Positions 26,255 to 34,491 are shown, counted from the first letter of the stretch. The stretch: 64,000 nt of DNA from Nonomuraea purpurea (GCF_042650645.1 NZ_JBHSBI010000045.1:17478-81477); one strand, 5' to 3'. The notes: generated from the letters alone by a model not told the origin. A program made the numbers and translations.

Positions 26255-26274
26255 TTGTGGTCAAAAGTCCACAA
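26255..26274. promoter_or_regulatory. Inverted repeat upstream of the DUF3352 gene
   Basis: TTGTGG (26255-26260) and CCACAA (26269-26274) with an 8-bp AT-rich spacer form a perfect 6-bp inverted repeat ending 13 bases before the ATG. The surrounding 80 bp are AT-rich and probably hold the promoter. Could be an operator or a leader hairpin. Confidence 0.35.
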
Positions 26275-26287
26275 TGTGAGTTGAGTG

Positions 26288-28075
26288 ATGTCTGCCAATA
26301 ATCCCCCTTACGGTCAGGATCCTGACCGTACGACGGCGTACAACTGGAATCAGGGACAGCAGCCGGAGCACCCTCCGCCCACAGGTCAGCCGTACCCGCC
26401 GCAGCAGCCCTACCCACCACAGCAGCAGCCGTACGGCCAGCAGGGCTCCTACGGCCAGCAGCAGCCCTACAACCCGCAGCAGGGGTACGGCCAGCAGCCC
26501 CCCTCCTACGGTCAGCAGGGCCAGCAGCAACAGGGTTGGCAACAGCAGGATCAGGCACAGCAGGGTTGGCAGCAGCAGAACCAGCACGCCCAGTCCGGCT
26601 GGCAACAGCAGGGGCCCGAAGGTTTCGGCCCTGCTGAGCCGGACAAGAAGGGCCGTAAGACCTGGATCATCGCCGCGGCGGCCGCGCTCGCGGTGATCCT
26701 TTTCGGCGGCGGCGCGGTGTGGGCCGTCGGCGCCCTCGGCGGTGGCGGCACGCAGCCGAACGACGTGCTGCCCGCCGACTCGATCGCCTACGCCCGGCTC
26801 GACCTGGACCCGGCCGCGAACCAGAAGCTGGCGCTGTTCCAGCTCGCCGGCAAGTTCACGGTCACCAAGGACACCTTCAAGGGCGACGACCCGCGCAAGG
26901 CCCTGTTCGACATGATCAACGAGAGCGCCGACACCAAGGTCGACTTCGCCAAGGACGTCGACCCCTGGCTGGGCAGCAGGATCGGCGTCGCCGCCGTGCC
27001 CTCCGGCAAGGAGGAGCCCGACTTCGCGGTGGCCATCCAGGTCAAGGACCAGGAGCAGGCCAAGGCCGGTCTCGCCAAGCTGCTCAAGGGCGACAAGTAC
27101 GGCCTCAGCTTCCGCGAGGACTACGCGCTGCTGAGCACCACCCAGCAGCTCACCGACAAGTACGCCGGCGCAGAGGGCAGCCTGACCGACAACGCCAAGT
27201 TCAGCGAGGACATGGGCGCGGTCGGCGAGCAGGGCGTGCTGTCGTTCTGGGCCGACATGGGCGGGCTGCTCAGTGTGGTCGGCAAGGAGTTCACGGCCGC
27301 TCAGGGCCCGGCCATCGACATGGTCAAGAACGCCAGGTACGCCGGCGCCCTGCGCTTCGACAGCGCCTACGTCGAGCTCGCCGGCACGGTCAGGGGCGTG
27401 GACGGCATGCTGCCCGAGGGCGACCTGCCCCCCGCGAACCTGGGCACCCTGCCCGCCACCACCGCGGGCGCCGTGTCGATCTCCGGCATGGACCAGGCCG
27501 TCACCAAGCAGTGGGCCGAGATCCAGAAGCAGGCCTCGGCCGCGGGCTCCAACCAGATCACCCAGATGATCCAGCAGGCCCAGACCCAGTTCGGCCTGCA
27601 GCTTCCCGCCGACCTGAGCACGGTGCTCGGCAAGAACTTCACGCTCGCGGTCGACAGCGAGGGCCTGGGCGGCGACACGGTCAAGGCCGGCGCGCGCGTG
27701 GCCACCGACGACCCGGCCAAGGCTCAGGCGATCGTCGACAAGGTCCTGCAGGGCATGAGCCAGGGCGGCCAGGGCCCGCAGGTCGGCAAGAGCACCGGTG
27801 ACGGCGTCTTCACGCTGGGCACGACGAACGACTACGCCAAGAAGCTGTCGGAGGAGGGCACGCTCGGCGACTCCGAGACGTACCAGACCGCGATCGCCGA
27901 CGGGGACGGGGCGAACTTCGCGATCTTCGCGGACCTGGACAAGATCGAGAACTTCTACCTCGGTTCCATGCAGGGCGATGAGAAGGCCAACCTGCAGGTG
28001 CTGCGGGCCGTCGGGCTGAGCGGCAAGCAGAGCGCCACCGAGGCGACGTTCTCGCTGCGGGTGCTGTTCAACTAG
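26288..28075 (+). CDS. DUF3352 membrane-anchored protein with Gln/Pro/Tyr-rich N-terminus
   Basis: 595 aa. Residues 1-115 are extremely rich in Gln, Pro, Gly and Tyr (repeated PYGQQ/GWQQQ words) and should be disordered. A single membrane span follows the KKGRK stop-transfer cluster (about 125-150). The rest is a large outer domain of DUF3352 type (DVLPADSIAYARLDLDPAANQK opening). Type II topology leaves the low-complexity tail in the cytoplasm. Function unknown; such proteins are widespread in actinobacteria. ATG 26288 is used; a GTG one codon upstream also fits. A strong bidirectional terminator follows. Confidence 0.85.
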   Translation: MSANNPPYGQDPDRTTAYNWNQGQQPEHPPPTGQPYPPQQPYPPQQQPYGQQGSYGQQQPYNPQQGYGQQPPSYGQQGQQQQGWQQQDQAQQGWQQQNQHAQSGWQQQGPEGFGPAEPDKKGRKTWIIAAAAALAVILFGGGAVWAVGALGGGGTQPNDVLPADSIAYARLDLDPAANQKLALFQLAGKFTVTKDTFKGDDPRKALFDMINESADTKVDFAKDVDPWLGSRIGVAAVPSGKEEPDFAVAIQVKDQEQAKAGLAKLLKGDKYGLSFREDYALLSTTQQLTDKYAGAEGSLTDNAKFSEDMGAVGEQGVLSFWADMGGLLSVVGKEFTAAQGPAIDMVKNARYAGALRFDSAYVELAGTVRGVDGMLPEGDLPPANLGTLPATTAGAVSISGMDQAVTKQWAEIQKQASAAGSNQITQMIQQAQTQFGLQLPADLSTVLGKNFTLAVDSEGLGGDTVKAGARVATDDPAKAQAIVDKVLQGMSQGGQGPQVGKSTGDGVFTLGTTNDYAKKLSEEGTLGDSETYQTAIADGDGANFAIFADLDKIENFYLGSMQGDEKANLQVLRAVGLSGKQSATEATFSLRVLFN

Positions 28076-28082
28076 GACACGA

Positions 28083-28118
28083 AAAAGGGCGGCCGGTCGG
28101 GGGACCTGCCGCCCTTTT
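28083..28118. terminator. Bidirectional intrinsic terminator
   Basis: AAAAGGGCGGC (28083-28093) and GCCGCCCTTTT (28108-28118) form an 11-bp perfect stem with A/T ends. The T-run serves the DUF3352 gene on the plus strand and, on the minus strand, cysM. It lies exactly between the two convergent stops. Confidence 0.9.
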
Positions 28119-28121
28119 CGT

Positions 28122-29069
28122 TCACGCCCAGAGCTGGCCTTCCAGGCGCTCTTCCGCCTCGTCCAGGGTGCCCTCGTACGCGCCCGTGGACAGGTACTTC
28201 CAGCCGCCGTCGGCCACCACGAACACCACGTCGGCCCGCTCGCCCGCCTTGACCGCCTTCGCGGCCACCCCGAGCGCCGCGTGCAGCGCCGCCCCGGTGG
28301 ACACCCCGGCGAAGATGCCCTCGGAGGCGAGCAGCTCGCGGGTGCGCCGCAGGGCGTCGGCGGAGCCGACCGAGAAGCGGGTGGTCAGCACGGACTCGTC
28401 GTAGAGCTCGGGGATGAACCCCTCGTCCACGTTGCGCAGCCCGTAGACCAACTCGCCGTAGCGGGGCTCGGCGGCGACGATCTGGACGCCGGGCACCCGC
28501 TCGCGCAGGAACCGCCCGACCCCCATCAGCGTCCCCGTCGTGCCGAGGCCCGCCACGAAGTGGGTGACGGTGGGCAGGTCCTCGAGGATCTCGGGGCCCG
28601 TGCTCTCGTAGTGGGAGCGCCAGTTGGCCGGGTTTCCGTACTGGTAGAGCATCACCCAGGACGGGTTGCGCTCCGCCAGCTCCTTGGCCACGCGCACGGC
28701 CTCGTTGGAGCCGCCCGCGGCGGGCGAGGAGATGATCTCCGCGCCCCACATGCGCAGCAACTGGCGGCGCTCCTGCGAGGTGTTCTCCGGCATCACGCAG
28801 ATCAGCTTGTAGCCCTTGAGCTTGGCCGACATGGCCAGCGAGATGCCGGTGTTGCCGCTGGTGGGCTCCAGGATCGTGCAGCCCGGCGTGAGCAGGCCGT
28901 CCTTCTCGCCCTGCTCGACCATCCACAGCGCGGGCCGATCCTTGATGGAGCCGGTCGGGTTGCGGTCTTCGAGCTTGGCCCACAGTCGTACGTCGCCGGA
29001 CGGGGACAACCTCGGCAACCCGACGAGGGGCGTGCGACCGACCGAGTCGATCAGCGAATCGAACCGCAT
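28122..29069 (-). CDS. cysM: Cysteine synthase CysM (CysO-thiocarboxylate-dependent)
   Basis: 315 aa PLP enzyme of fold II. Lys43 in PTGSIKDRPAL binds PLP; PTSGNTGISLAM and GLGTTGTLMG are the substrate and phosphate loops. Adjacent cysO and mec identify it as the M. tuberculosis CysM type, which joins O-phosphoserine with the CysO thiocarboxylate rather than free sulfide. The product is CysO-cysteine, later cut by Mec. The ATG is one base from the cysO stop. Ends at a shared terminator. Confidence 0.95.
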   Translation of the reverse strand: MRFDSLIDSVGRTPLVGLPRLSPSGDVRLWAKLEDRNPTGSIKDRPALWMVEQGEKDGLLTPGCTILEPTSGNTGISLAMSAKLKGYKLICVMPENTSQERRQLLRMWGAEIISSPAAGGSNEAVRVAKELAERNPSWVMLYQYGNPANWRSHYESTGPEILEDLPTVTHFVAGLGTTGTLMGVGRFLRERVPGVQIVAAEPRYGELVYGLRNVDEGFIPELYDESVLTTRFSVGSADALRRTRELLASEGIFAGVSTGAALHAALGVAAKAVKAGERADVVFVVADGGWKYLSTGAYEGTLDEAEERLEGQLWA

Positions 29070-29070
29070 C

Positions 29071-29343
29071 TCATCCGCCGGCGACGGCCGGGAGCACGGT
29101 CACCGTGTCGCCGTCGGACACCGGTGTGCCGAGGCCGCCCAGGAAGCGCACGTCCTCGTCGTTGAGGTAGACGTTGACGAAACGGCGCAGGGCGCCCTGG
29201 TCGACCAGGCGCGCCTTGATGCCGGGGTGGCGGGACTCCAGGTTGGTGATCAGCTCGTCGAGGGTGGCGCCCTCGGCCTCGACCGCCTTGGCGCCGTCGG
29301 TGTAAGTACGCAGGATGGTCGGAATGCGAACGTTGATGGCCAT
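29071..29343 (-). CDS. cysO: Sulfur carrier protein CysO (MoaD/ThiS family)
   Basis: 90-aa ubiquitin-like protein ending in the obligatory Gly-Gly, whose C-terminus is converted to a thiocarboxylate. Start at ATG 29343 (MAINVRIPTILR) matches the family length; an upstream extension in frame is not similar. It feeds sulfur to CysM, and Mec releases cysteine from it. The TGA stop at 29071 leaves one base before the cysM ATG. Confidence 0.95.
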   Translation of the reverse strand: MAINVRIPTILRTYTDGAKAVEAEGATLDELITNLESRHPGIKARLVDQGALRRFVNVYLNDEDVRFLGGLGTPVSDGDTVTVLPAVAGG

Positions 29344-29489
29344 CGCGGTCAGTCTCCTCAGGTCAAGTCGTCGTCCCATCGGCAGCAACACCGACGGCTG
29401 GGTGGGGATTCCGAAAAAACCTGCTCGCGTCACGCTGCCGCCCGGCTGGCGTTCCAGGGGCGTGGCGGCGGGCCGCTCGGCAGGCGCCG

Positions 29490-29561
29490 CTAGGGACAGT
29501 CGTAGACGACGACGGCCGGAGTGTGCGCGAAGAGGAAGCTCTGCACAGCCCTGACCATCAT
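29490..29561 (-). CDS. Possible 23-aa peptide coupled to the mec stop codon
   Basis: Two ATGs (29561 and 29558) overlap the mec stop in ATGATG. The frame gives a 23-residue peptide with a hydrophobic middle, a VVVYDCP end and a single Cys just before the last residue, then a TAG stop. It lies in the 214-bp gap between mec and cysO. Translational coupling is plausible, and a Cys near the end could make it a leader-type sensor of cysteinyl-tRNA, but a single Cys codon is weak evidence. It may be chance. Confidence 0.3.
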   Translation of the reverse strand: MMVRAVQSFLFAHTPAVVVYDCP

Positions 29562-29959
29562 GGGAGAAACCTTACCTCTTCCTCCGTGACGACACCGTCG
29601 AGGATCCGGTAGGACCGGAACTCCACCTCGGTCTCGTCCCATGCGGAGACCAGCACGTAGTGGGCCTGCGGCTCCTGGGCCAGCAAGACGTCGGAGCGCG
29701 AGGGGTAGGCCTCGGTGGCCGTGTGGGAGTGGTAGATCACGACGGGCTCTTCGTCGCGGTCGTCCATCTCGTTCCAGACGCGCAGCTGCTCCTTGGAGTC
29801 GAACCGGTAGAAGGTCGGGGAACGCTCGGCGTTCTCCATCGGGACGAACCGCTCGGGGACACCGTTCCTGCCCGCGATGACGCCGCACGCCTCGTCGGGG
29901 TGATCGGCCCGGGCGTGCGCGACGATCTTGTCCACGAGTTCCTGCGAGATCGACAGCAT
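29558..29959 (-). CDS. mec: CysO-cysteine peptidase Mec (JAMM/M67 family)
   Basis: 133 aa zinc metallopeptidase that releases cysteine from CysO-Cys. The JAMM motif is complete: Glu23 in PDEACGV, then HSHTATEAYPSRSD with His77, His79, Ser87 and Asp90. Placed upstream of cysO and cysM on the same strand, as in M. tuberculosis. It follows the DUF2017 gene by 9 bases, so clpS, DUF2017, mec, cysO and cysM may form one long transcript. Confidence 0.95.
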   Translation of the reverse strand: MLSISQELVDKIVAHARADHPDEACGVIAGRNGVPERFVPMENAERSPTFYRFDSKEQLRVWNEMDDRDEEPVVIYHSHTATEAYPSRSDVLLAQEPQAHYVLVSAWDETEVEFRSYRILDGVVTEEEVRFLP

Positions 29960-29968
29960 GCCCGGAAG

Positions 29969-30493
29969 CTACCAGAGGGCCCGGACCAGGCTGTCCTGGA
30001 GGTAGGTCAGCCAGTCGTAGGTGACGTACGCCGGGTAACGGGGGTCGTCCTCGGACATCGTGGCGATCTCGTCGTGGACCTCCTCGGTCACCTCGAGTTT
30101 GATGCCGAGCGTGAGGCGTACGTCGTTGAGCGAGCGCAGCCAGGCCTGGGCCTGATCGGGCGTCAGCTCCGCGCGGCCCGGCTTGGCGGTGTCGAAGACG
30201 GTCTGGGCGTCGGCCCGTTTGCCCTCGCGCAGCGTCGCCTCGGTGTAGCGGCGGAACTCCGAGGCCTCCTTCTCATCCTCGTACGCCGACGGGAAGAGCC
30301 TGGCCAGCACCGGGTCGGAGGGCGCCTCCCCCGCGCCGATGCCGAGGGCCCGCTCAAGCGGGTCGTCACCGACGCGGCCGGGCGCCACGAGGCCGAGCAT
30401 CATCGACACGAGCGAGCGCAGCAGCGAGACCTCGGCGGCCTCGAAGCGCGCGACGACGCCGCCGGACCTGCCCGGCGAGAACCCCGACGTCAC
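29969..30493 (-). CDS. DUF2017 family protein
   Basis: 174 aa, mainly helical, with the family features FEAAEVSLLRSLVSMML near the start and LTPDQAQAWLRSLNDVRLTLGIKLEV in the second half. DUF2017 genes almost always sit next to clpS in actinobacteria, as here; function unknown but presumably linked to protein turnover or its regulation. The GTG at 30493 is preceded by GAGG and gives the family length. The upstream open frame overlaps the clpS end and is not similar. Confidence 0.88.
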   Translation of the reverse strand: MTSGFSPGRSGGVVARFEAAEVSLLRSLVSMMLGLVAPGRVGDDPLERALGIGAGEAPSDPVLARLFPSAYEDEKEASEFRRYTEATLREGKRADAQTVFDTAKPGRAELTPDQAQAWLRSLNDVRLTLGIKLEVTEEVHDEIATMSEDDPRYPAYVTYDWLTYLQDSLVRALW

Positions 30494-30548
30494 GCGTGCC
30501 GCCTCACTGTCCCCTTGGAAGTCACGAACCCAGCTTGCCTCACTCGCT

Positions 30549-30848
30549 TCATTTATCCGAATCCGACTGGACCGTCGCCCACAGGCCGTAGGAGTGGAGA
30601 ATCTGCACATCGCGTTCCATCTCTTCACGCGTGCCACTGGACACGACGGCCTTGCCTTTGTGATGGACGTCCATCATGAGCTTCTCTGCCTTCTCCTTCG
30701 TGTACCCGAAGACCGTTTGGAAGACATAGGTCACGTAGGACATCAGGTTGACCGGGTCGTTCCAGACGATGGTCACCCATGGCAGATCGGGCCGGACGTC
30801 CGATGACGGACGCTCAACGGCGATTGGAGCGGTGCTACCCACATCCAT
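30549..30848 (-). CDS. clpS: ATP-dependent Clp protease adaptor ClpS
   Basis: 99 aa N-end-rule adaptor that delivers substrates to ClpC/ClpA. A flexible N-tail is followed by the core WVTIVWNDPVNLMSYVTYVFQ, with the Asn-Asp residues that bind the N-degron, and VHHKGKAVV with the conserved His and Lys. First gene of the cluster leading to cysM; divergent from pncB, whose frame overlaps it on the other strand only upstream of the real pncB start. Confidence 0.95.
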   Translation of the reverse strand: MDVGSTAPIAVERPSSDVRPDLPWVTIVWNDPVNLMSYVTYVFQTVFGYTKEKAEKLMMDVHHKGKAVVSSGTREEMERDVQILHSYGLWATVQSDSDK

Positions 30849-30888
30849 GAGTCTGCCCTATCTGGGCCGTAGTCTTCGAGTCGTGACA

Positions 30889-32172
30889 ATGCCCATGAGC
30901 ACTGCGTTGCTTACTGATCACTATGAGCTGACGATGCTGCAGGCCGCGCTGCGGAGCGGAGCGGCGCATCGGCGCGCGGTTTTCGAGGTGTTCGCCAGGC
31001 ATCTTCCCGGTGGTCGGCGCTACGGCGTGGTCGCGGGTACGGGACGTGTCCTGGACGAACTGGAGAACTTCCGTTTCGGCGACGAAGAACTCTCCTACCT
31101 GAGAGAACACCAGATCGTCGACGACTCCACTCTGGCGTTTCTGGCCGATTACCGGTTTTCCGGGACCATCCACGGCTACCGGGAGGGCGACCTCTACTTC
31201 CCCGCCTCCCCGATCATGGTCGTGGAGGGCACGTTCGCCGAGGCCGTGCTGCTGGAGACGCTCGCGCTGTCCATACTCAACCACGACTGCGCGATCGCCT
31301 CCGCGGCCTCCCGCATGACCAACGCCGCGGGCAAGCGGCCGATCATCGAGATGGGCTCGCGCCGCACGCACGAAAGCGCCGCGGTGGCCGCCGCACGGGC
31401 CGCCTACATCGCGGGGTTCGCCTCGACCTCCAACCTGATGGCCGGGCGCGTGTACGGCGTCCCCACGGCCGGTACGGCGGCGCACGCGTTCACGCTGCTG
31501 CACGACTCCGAGAAGGAGGCGTTCGAGGCCCAGATCGCCTCTCTGGGCCCCGAGACGACCCTGCTGGTCGACACCTACGACGTGGCCGAGGCCGTCCGCA
31601 CCGCCGTCGAACTGGCCGGGCCCAGGCTGGGCGCGGTCCGCATCGACTCCGGCGACCTGGCGGCGGCCGCCCAGGAGGTCAGGGAGCAGCTCGACGCCTT
31701 CGGCGCCTTCGACACCCGCATCCTGGTCACCTCCGACCTGGACGAGTACGCCATCGCCGCGCTCGCCGCCGCCCCCGTGGACGGGTACGGCGTCGGCACC
31801 TCCCTCGTGACCGGCTCGGGCGTGCCGACGGCGGCGCTGGTGTACAAGCTGGTGGCTCGGGAGACGGCCACGGGCAGGCTGGAGCCTGTGGCCAAGCGCT
31901 CGGTCGGCAAGCCGTCACGCGGGGGCCGCAAGGACGCCTACCGGCTCATGGACGAGGCAGGACACGCCGACACCGAACTGATCACCACCGGCGGCCTCGT
32001 CCCCGAGGGCGGTGTCCCCCTGCTGCACGAGCTCGTCCGCGACGGGGAGGTCGTCGGCGGGGAGCCCCTTTCAGCCGCCCGCGAACGCCATGCGCGTGCC
32101 GTCGCCACCCTCCCCCAGGAGGCACTCCACCTGGGCCGGGGGTACGCGGCCATCCCCACGGAATTCGCCTGA
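30889..32172 (+). CDS. pncB: Nicotinate phosphoribosyltransferase
   Basis: About 427 aa. Converts nicotinate, PRPP and ATP to nicotinate mononucleotide in NAD salvage. Conserved LLTDHYELTMLQAAL opening, EMGSRRTHE substrate loop, and VRIDSGDL and FGVGTSL-like (YGVGTSLVTGSG) phosphate sites. Start could be GTG 30883, ATG 30889 or ATG 30895; none has a strong ribosome-binding site. pncA begins 15 bases after the stop, so nicotinamide deamidation and nicotinate capture are co-transcribed. Confidence 0.94.
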   Translation: MPMSTALLTDHYELTMLQAALRSGAAHRRAVFEVFARHLPGGRRYGVVAGTGRVLDELENFRFGDEELSYLREHQIVDDSTLAFLADYRFSGTIHGYREGDLYFPASPIMVVEGTFAEAVLLETLALSILNHDCAIASAASRMTNAAGKRPIIEMGSRRTHESAAVAAARAAYIAGFASTSNLMAGRVYGVPTAGTAAHAFTLLHDSEKEAFEAQIASLGPETTLLVDTYDVAEAVRTAVELAGPRLGAVRIDSGDLAAAAQEVREQLDAFGAFDTRILVTSDLDEYAIAALAAAPVDGYGVGTSLVTGSGVPTAALVYKLVARETATGRLEPVAKRSVGKPSRGGRKDAYRLMDEAGHADTELITTGGLVPEGGVPLLHELVRDGEVVGGEPLSAARERHARAVATLPQEALHLGRGYAAIPTEFA

Positions 32173-32187
32173 CGTATCGTGCTGCCT

Positions 32188-32757
32188 ATGGGCACTGCGC
32201 TGATCGTCGTCGACGTGCAGAACGACTTCTGCGAAGGCGGCTCCCTGGCCGTGGCCGGGGGCTCGGAGGTCGCGGCGGCGATCACCCGCCACCTGGCCGA
32301 ACACGGCTACGACCACGTGGTCGCCACCCGTGATTACCACATCTCGCCCGGCGACCACTTCTCCGGCTCCCCCGACTACGTCTTCACCTGGCCCGCCCAC
32401 TGCGTGGCCGGCACGCCGGGCGCCGACTTCCACCCCTCCTTCGACGTGTCGGGGGTGGAGGAGGTCTTCAGCAAGGGCGCCTACTCGGCCGCCTACAGCG
32501 GCTTCGAGGGCCTGTCGAGCGACGGGGCGCCGCTGGCGGAGTGGCTCAGGGAGCGCGGGGTCCACGAGGTCGACGTCGTCGGCATCGCCACCGACCACTG
32601 CGTCAAGGCCACGGCGCTGGACGCGGTCAAGAACGGGCTGGCGGTGCGGGTGCTGCTGAACCTGACGGCGGGGGTGTCGCCCACCACCACGGAGGCGGCG
32701 CTGGCCCAGCTGCGCGACGCGGGCACCACCCTCCAAGGGGCGCCCGCACTGGGCTGA
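32188..32757 (+). CDS. pncA: Nicotinamidase
   Basis: 189 aa. Hydrolyses nicotinamide to nicotinate. The catalytic triad is intact: Asp9 in VVDVQNDFCEGG, Lys96 in FSKGAYS and Cys138 in ATDHCVKAT. The metal site is Asp49, His51, His57 and His71. Numbering parallels the mycobacterial enzyme closely. Such enzymes also hydrolyse pyrazinamide. Start at ATG 32188 gives the family N-terminus. Forms a two-gene NAD salvage operon with pncB. Confidence 0.96.
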   Translation: MGTALIVVDVQNDFCEGGSLAVAGGSEVAAAITRHLAEHGYDHVVATRDYHISPGDHFSGSPDYVFTWPAHCVAGTPGADFHPSFDVSGVEEVFSKGAYSAAYSGFEGLSSDGAPLAEWLRERGVHEVDVVGIATDHCVKATALDAVKNGLAVRVLLNLTAGVSPTTTEAALAQLRDAGTTLQGAPALG

Positions 32758-32858
32758 CCACGCGGATCCAACCTCATTTCCGCCACCCTTCCACAGGGGC
32801 CTCACCACTCTCGATCACGAAGAGTACGCAGTGCACAACGCTGCGGTCATGTGATATC

Positions 32859-32921
32859 CAAGAGGACGAACCCTCTCCGAAACTGAACTAACACGGTGAG
32901 TGATTCGACTTCGTCCTCTTG
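32859..32921. promoter_or_regulatory. 12-bp inverted repeat with 39-nt spacer ahead of a membrane-protein gene
   Basis: CAAGAGGACGAA (32859-32870) is exactly complementary to TTCGTCCTCTTG (32910-32921). The right arm ends one base before the GGAGG ribosome-binding site at 32923-32927 of the next gene. In RNA it would form a long stem next to the ribosome-binding site; in DNA the arms are two half-sites 51 bp apart. Either suggests control of that gene. Confidence 0.55.
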
Positions 32922-32934
32922 TGGAGGTCTCCTC

Positions 32935-33441
32935 ATGCTGGCCCTCTCCCTTGGCTTGGCCTGGCTCCTCCTTGCCCCCCTCGCCCTGTGGTTGCTCATC
33001 AGGGGCACAGGGGGCGAGCGCATGACCGCGATCGTGACGCTGGTGCTGCTGGAGGGCGGCACGATCGTGATGAGCTCCGCCGCCCTCCCCCAGGCCTCGC
33101 CGTCCCGGCCCGCGGCGGCGGCTCATGCGGCGCCGCAGCCGTGCGCCGCGCGCACCCCCGTTCCCACCTCGGCCACGGTCAGCAAGGAGCTCGTGCTGTC
33201 CTGGGCGGCGGCGCCGCACGAGTGCGCGACCGCCGACGTCGTCGTCAGGACGCATGGCAGGAAGGTGCTGGTGTGGCTGCATGAAGGGCCGACGGCGGGG
33301 ACACACCGGCCGGTGCTCACGCTGCCGGTCAGCGTCAAGGGCCACACGGCAGCGCTGAAGGTCCCGTTGAAGGAGAAATCAGGCTACGTCCCGGTCGATG
33401 GGCGGACGGGGCGACGCATCCCGCTTTCGGCGCCGATCTGA
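32935..33441 (+). CDS. Membrane-anchored protein of unknown function
   Basis: 168 aa. Two N-terminal hydrophobic segments (about 1-22 and 30-48) are followed by an Ala/Pro-rich linker and a beta-rich outer domain with two cysteines (PCAARTP, HECATAD). The start is set at ATG 32935: GGAGG lies 7 bases ahead. A GTG at 32896 has no such signal and would put the right arm of the inverted repeat inside the coding region. The outer domain resembles a small beta-sandwich, but no family is recognised. Confidence 0.65.
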   Translation: MLALSLGLAWLLLAPLALWLLIRGTGGERMTAIVTLVLLEGGTIVMSSAALPQASPSRPAAAAHAAPQPCAARTPVPTSATVSKELVLSWAAAPHECATADVVVRTHGRKVLVWLHEGPTAGTHRPVLTLPVSVKGHTAALKVPLKEKSGYVPVDGRTGRRIPLSAPI

Positions 33442-33460
33442 TCGGTTAGGGTTCTCCGCC

Positions 33461-34114
33461 GTGACGACCGAACCCGATTACCTGCGTACCACCCGCGCGT
33501 CCTACGACGCCATCGCCTCCGAGTACGCCGAGGTCTTCCGCGACGAGCTGGCCGGCAAGCCGCTCGATCGGGCGATGTTCGCCGCGTTCGCCGAACTCGT
33601 CCTGACCGGCGGCGGAGGCCGGGTCCTGGACGTCGGGTCGGGCCCCGGTCACGCCACGGCCCACCTGCACGGGCTGGGCCTGGACGTCTCGGGCGTGGAC
33701 CTGTCGCCGGAGATGGTGGCGCAGGCCCGCCGCGCGTATCCGGGCCTGCGGTTCGAGGAGGGCTCGATGCTGGCCCTCGACGCGCCGGACGCCTCGCTCG
33801 CCGGTCTGGTGGCCAACTACTCGATCATCCACATCCCCGCGGAGCTGCTGCCCGAGGTGTTCGGCGAGTTCCGCCGGGTGCTGGCCCCCGGGGGCCGGGC
33901 GCTGGTGGTCTTCCAGGTCGGGGACGAGACGACGCACAGGACGGAGGCGTTCGGCCGGGAGATCTCGCTCGACGCCGGCCGCCTGCGGCCGGACCACGTC
34001 GAGCGGCTCCTGGGCGAGGCCGGGTTGCCGGTGGAGGCGCGGCTGCTCCGCGAGCCCAGGCAGGGCATGGAGCCGACGCCGCAGGCCTGCCTGCTGGCCC
34101 GCAGACCGGCTTAG
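33461..34114 (+). CDS. Class I SAM-dependent methyltransferase
   Basis: 217 aa. Motif I VLDVGSGPGHAT, then GVDLSPEMV and the GLVANYSIIHIP block identify a methyltransferase of the UbiE/small-molecule type. Substrate unknown. The GTG at 33461 lies 8 bases after TAGGGT (33447-33452), a good -10 box, so the mRNA is probably leaderless; no Shine-Dalgarno is present. The stop overlaps the convergent STAS gene by 4 bases. Confidence 0.88.
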   Translation: MTTEPDYLRTTRASYDAIASEYAEVFRDELAGKPLDRAMFAAFAELVLTGGGGRVLDVGSGPGHATAHLHGLGLDVSGVDLSPEMVAQARRAYPGLRFEEGSMLALDAPDASLAGLVANYSIIHIPAELLPEVFGEFRRVLAPGGRALVVFQVGDETTHRTEAFGREISLDAGRLRPDHVERLLGEAGLPVEARLLREPRQGMEPTPQACLLARRPA

Positions 34115-34491
34115 GGCGGGGCGGCCACCGCCGTTCGCAGGGCGTCGTCGAGGTGGGCGAACACCTCGAACGCGTGCCGCAGCCCGGTGATCGACAACAC
34201 CCTGGCCATGACACCCTGTACCCCGCCGAGCAGCAGCCTGGTGTCCCTGGCCTCGCAGCGGTGGAGGATCTCGACGAGCTCGTTCATCCCCATCGAGTCG
34301 CAGAAGGAGACCTCGCCGAGGTCGAGGATCAGGAACTTCTTCGGGGGAAGCTCCCAGACGCGCCGCAGGTGCTCTCTCAGCACCGGCAGCGCGTCGACGT
34401 CCAGCTCGCCCTCGAGCCTGATGAGAATGGCGTTTCGAGAGACGCCGGAAGCGACGTCCAGGGTCGGCTTTCCAGTGGCTTCAGACGACAT
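34111..34491 (-). CDS. STAS-domain anti-anti-sigma factor-like protein
   Basis: 126 aa single STAS domain. The SpoIIAA-type motif VSFCDSMGMNEL carries Ser66, the position phosphorylated by anti-sigma kinases, so a partner-switching role is likely. The ATG at 34491 is preceded by GGGAGGG. No anti-sigma or sigma gene is adjacent, so the partner is elsewhere. An inverted repeat GGCCAC/GTGGCC lies upstream at 34564-34581. Confidence 0.88.
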   Translation of the reverse strand: MSSEATGKPTLDVASGVSRNAILIRLEGELDVDALPVLREHLRRVWELPPKKFLILDLGEVSFCDSMGMNELVEILHRCEARDTRLLLGGVQGVMARVLSITGLRHAFEVFAHLDDALRTAVAAPP

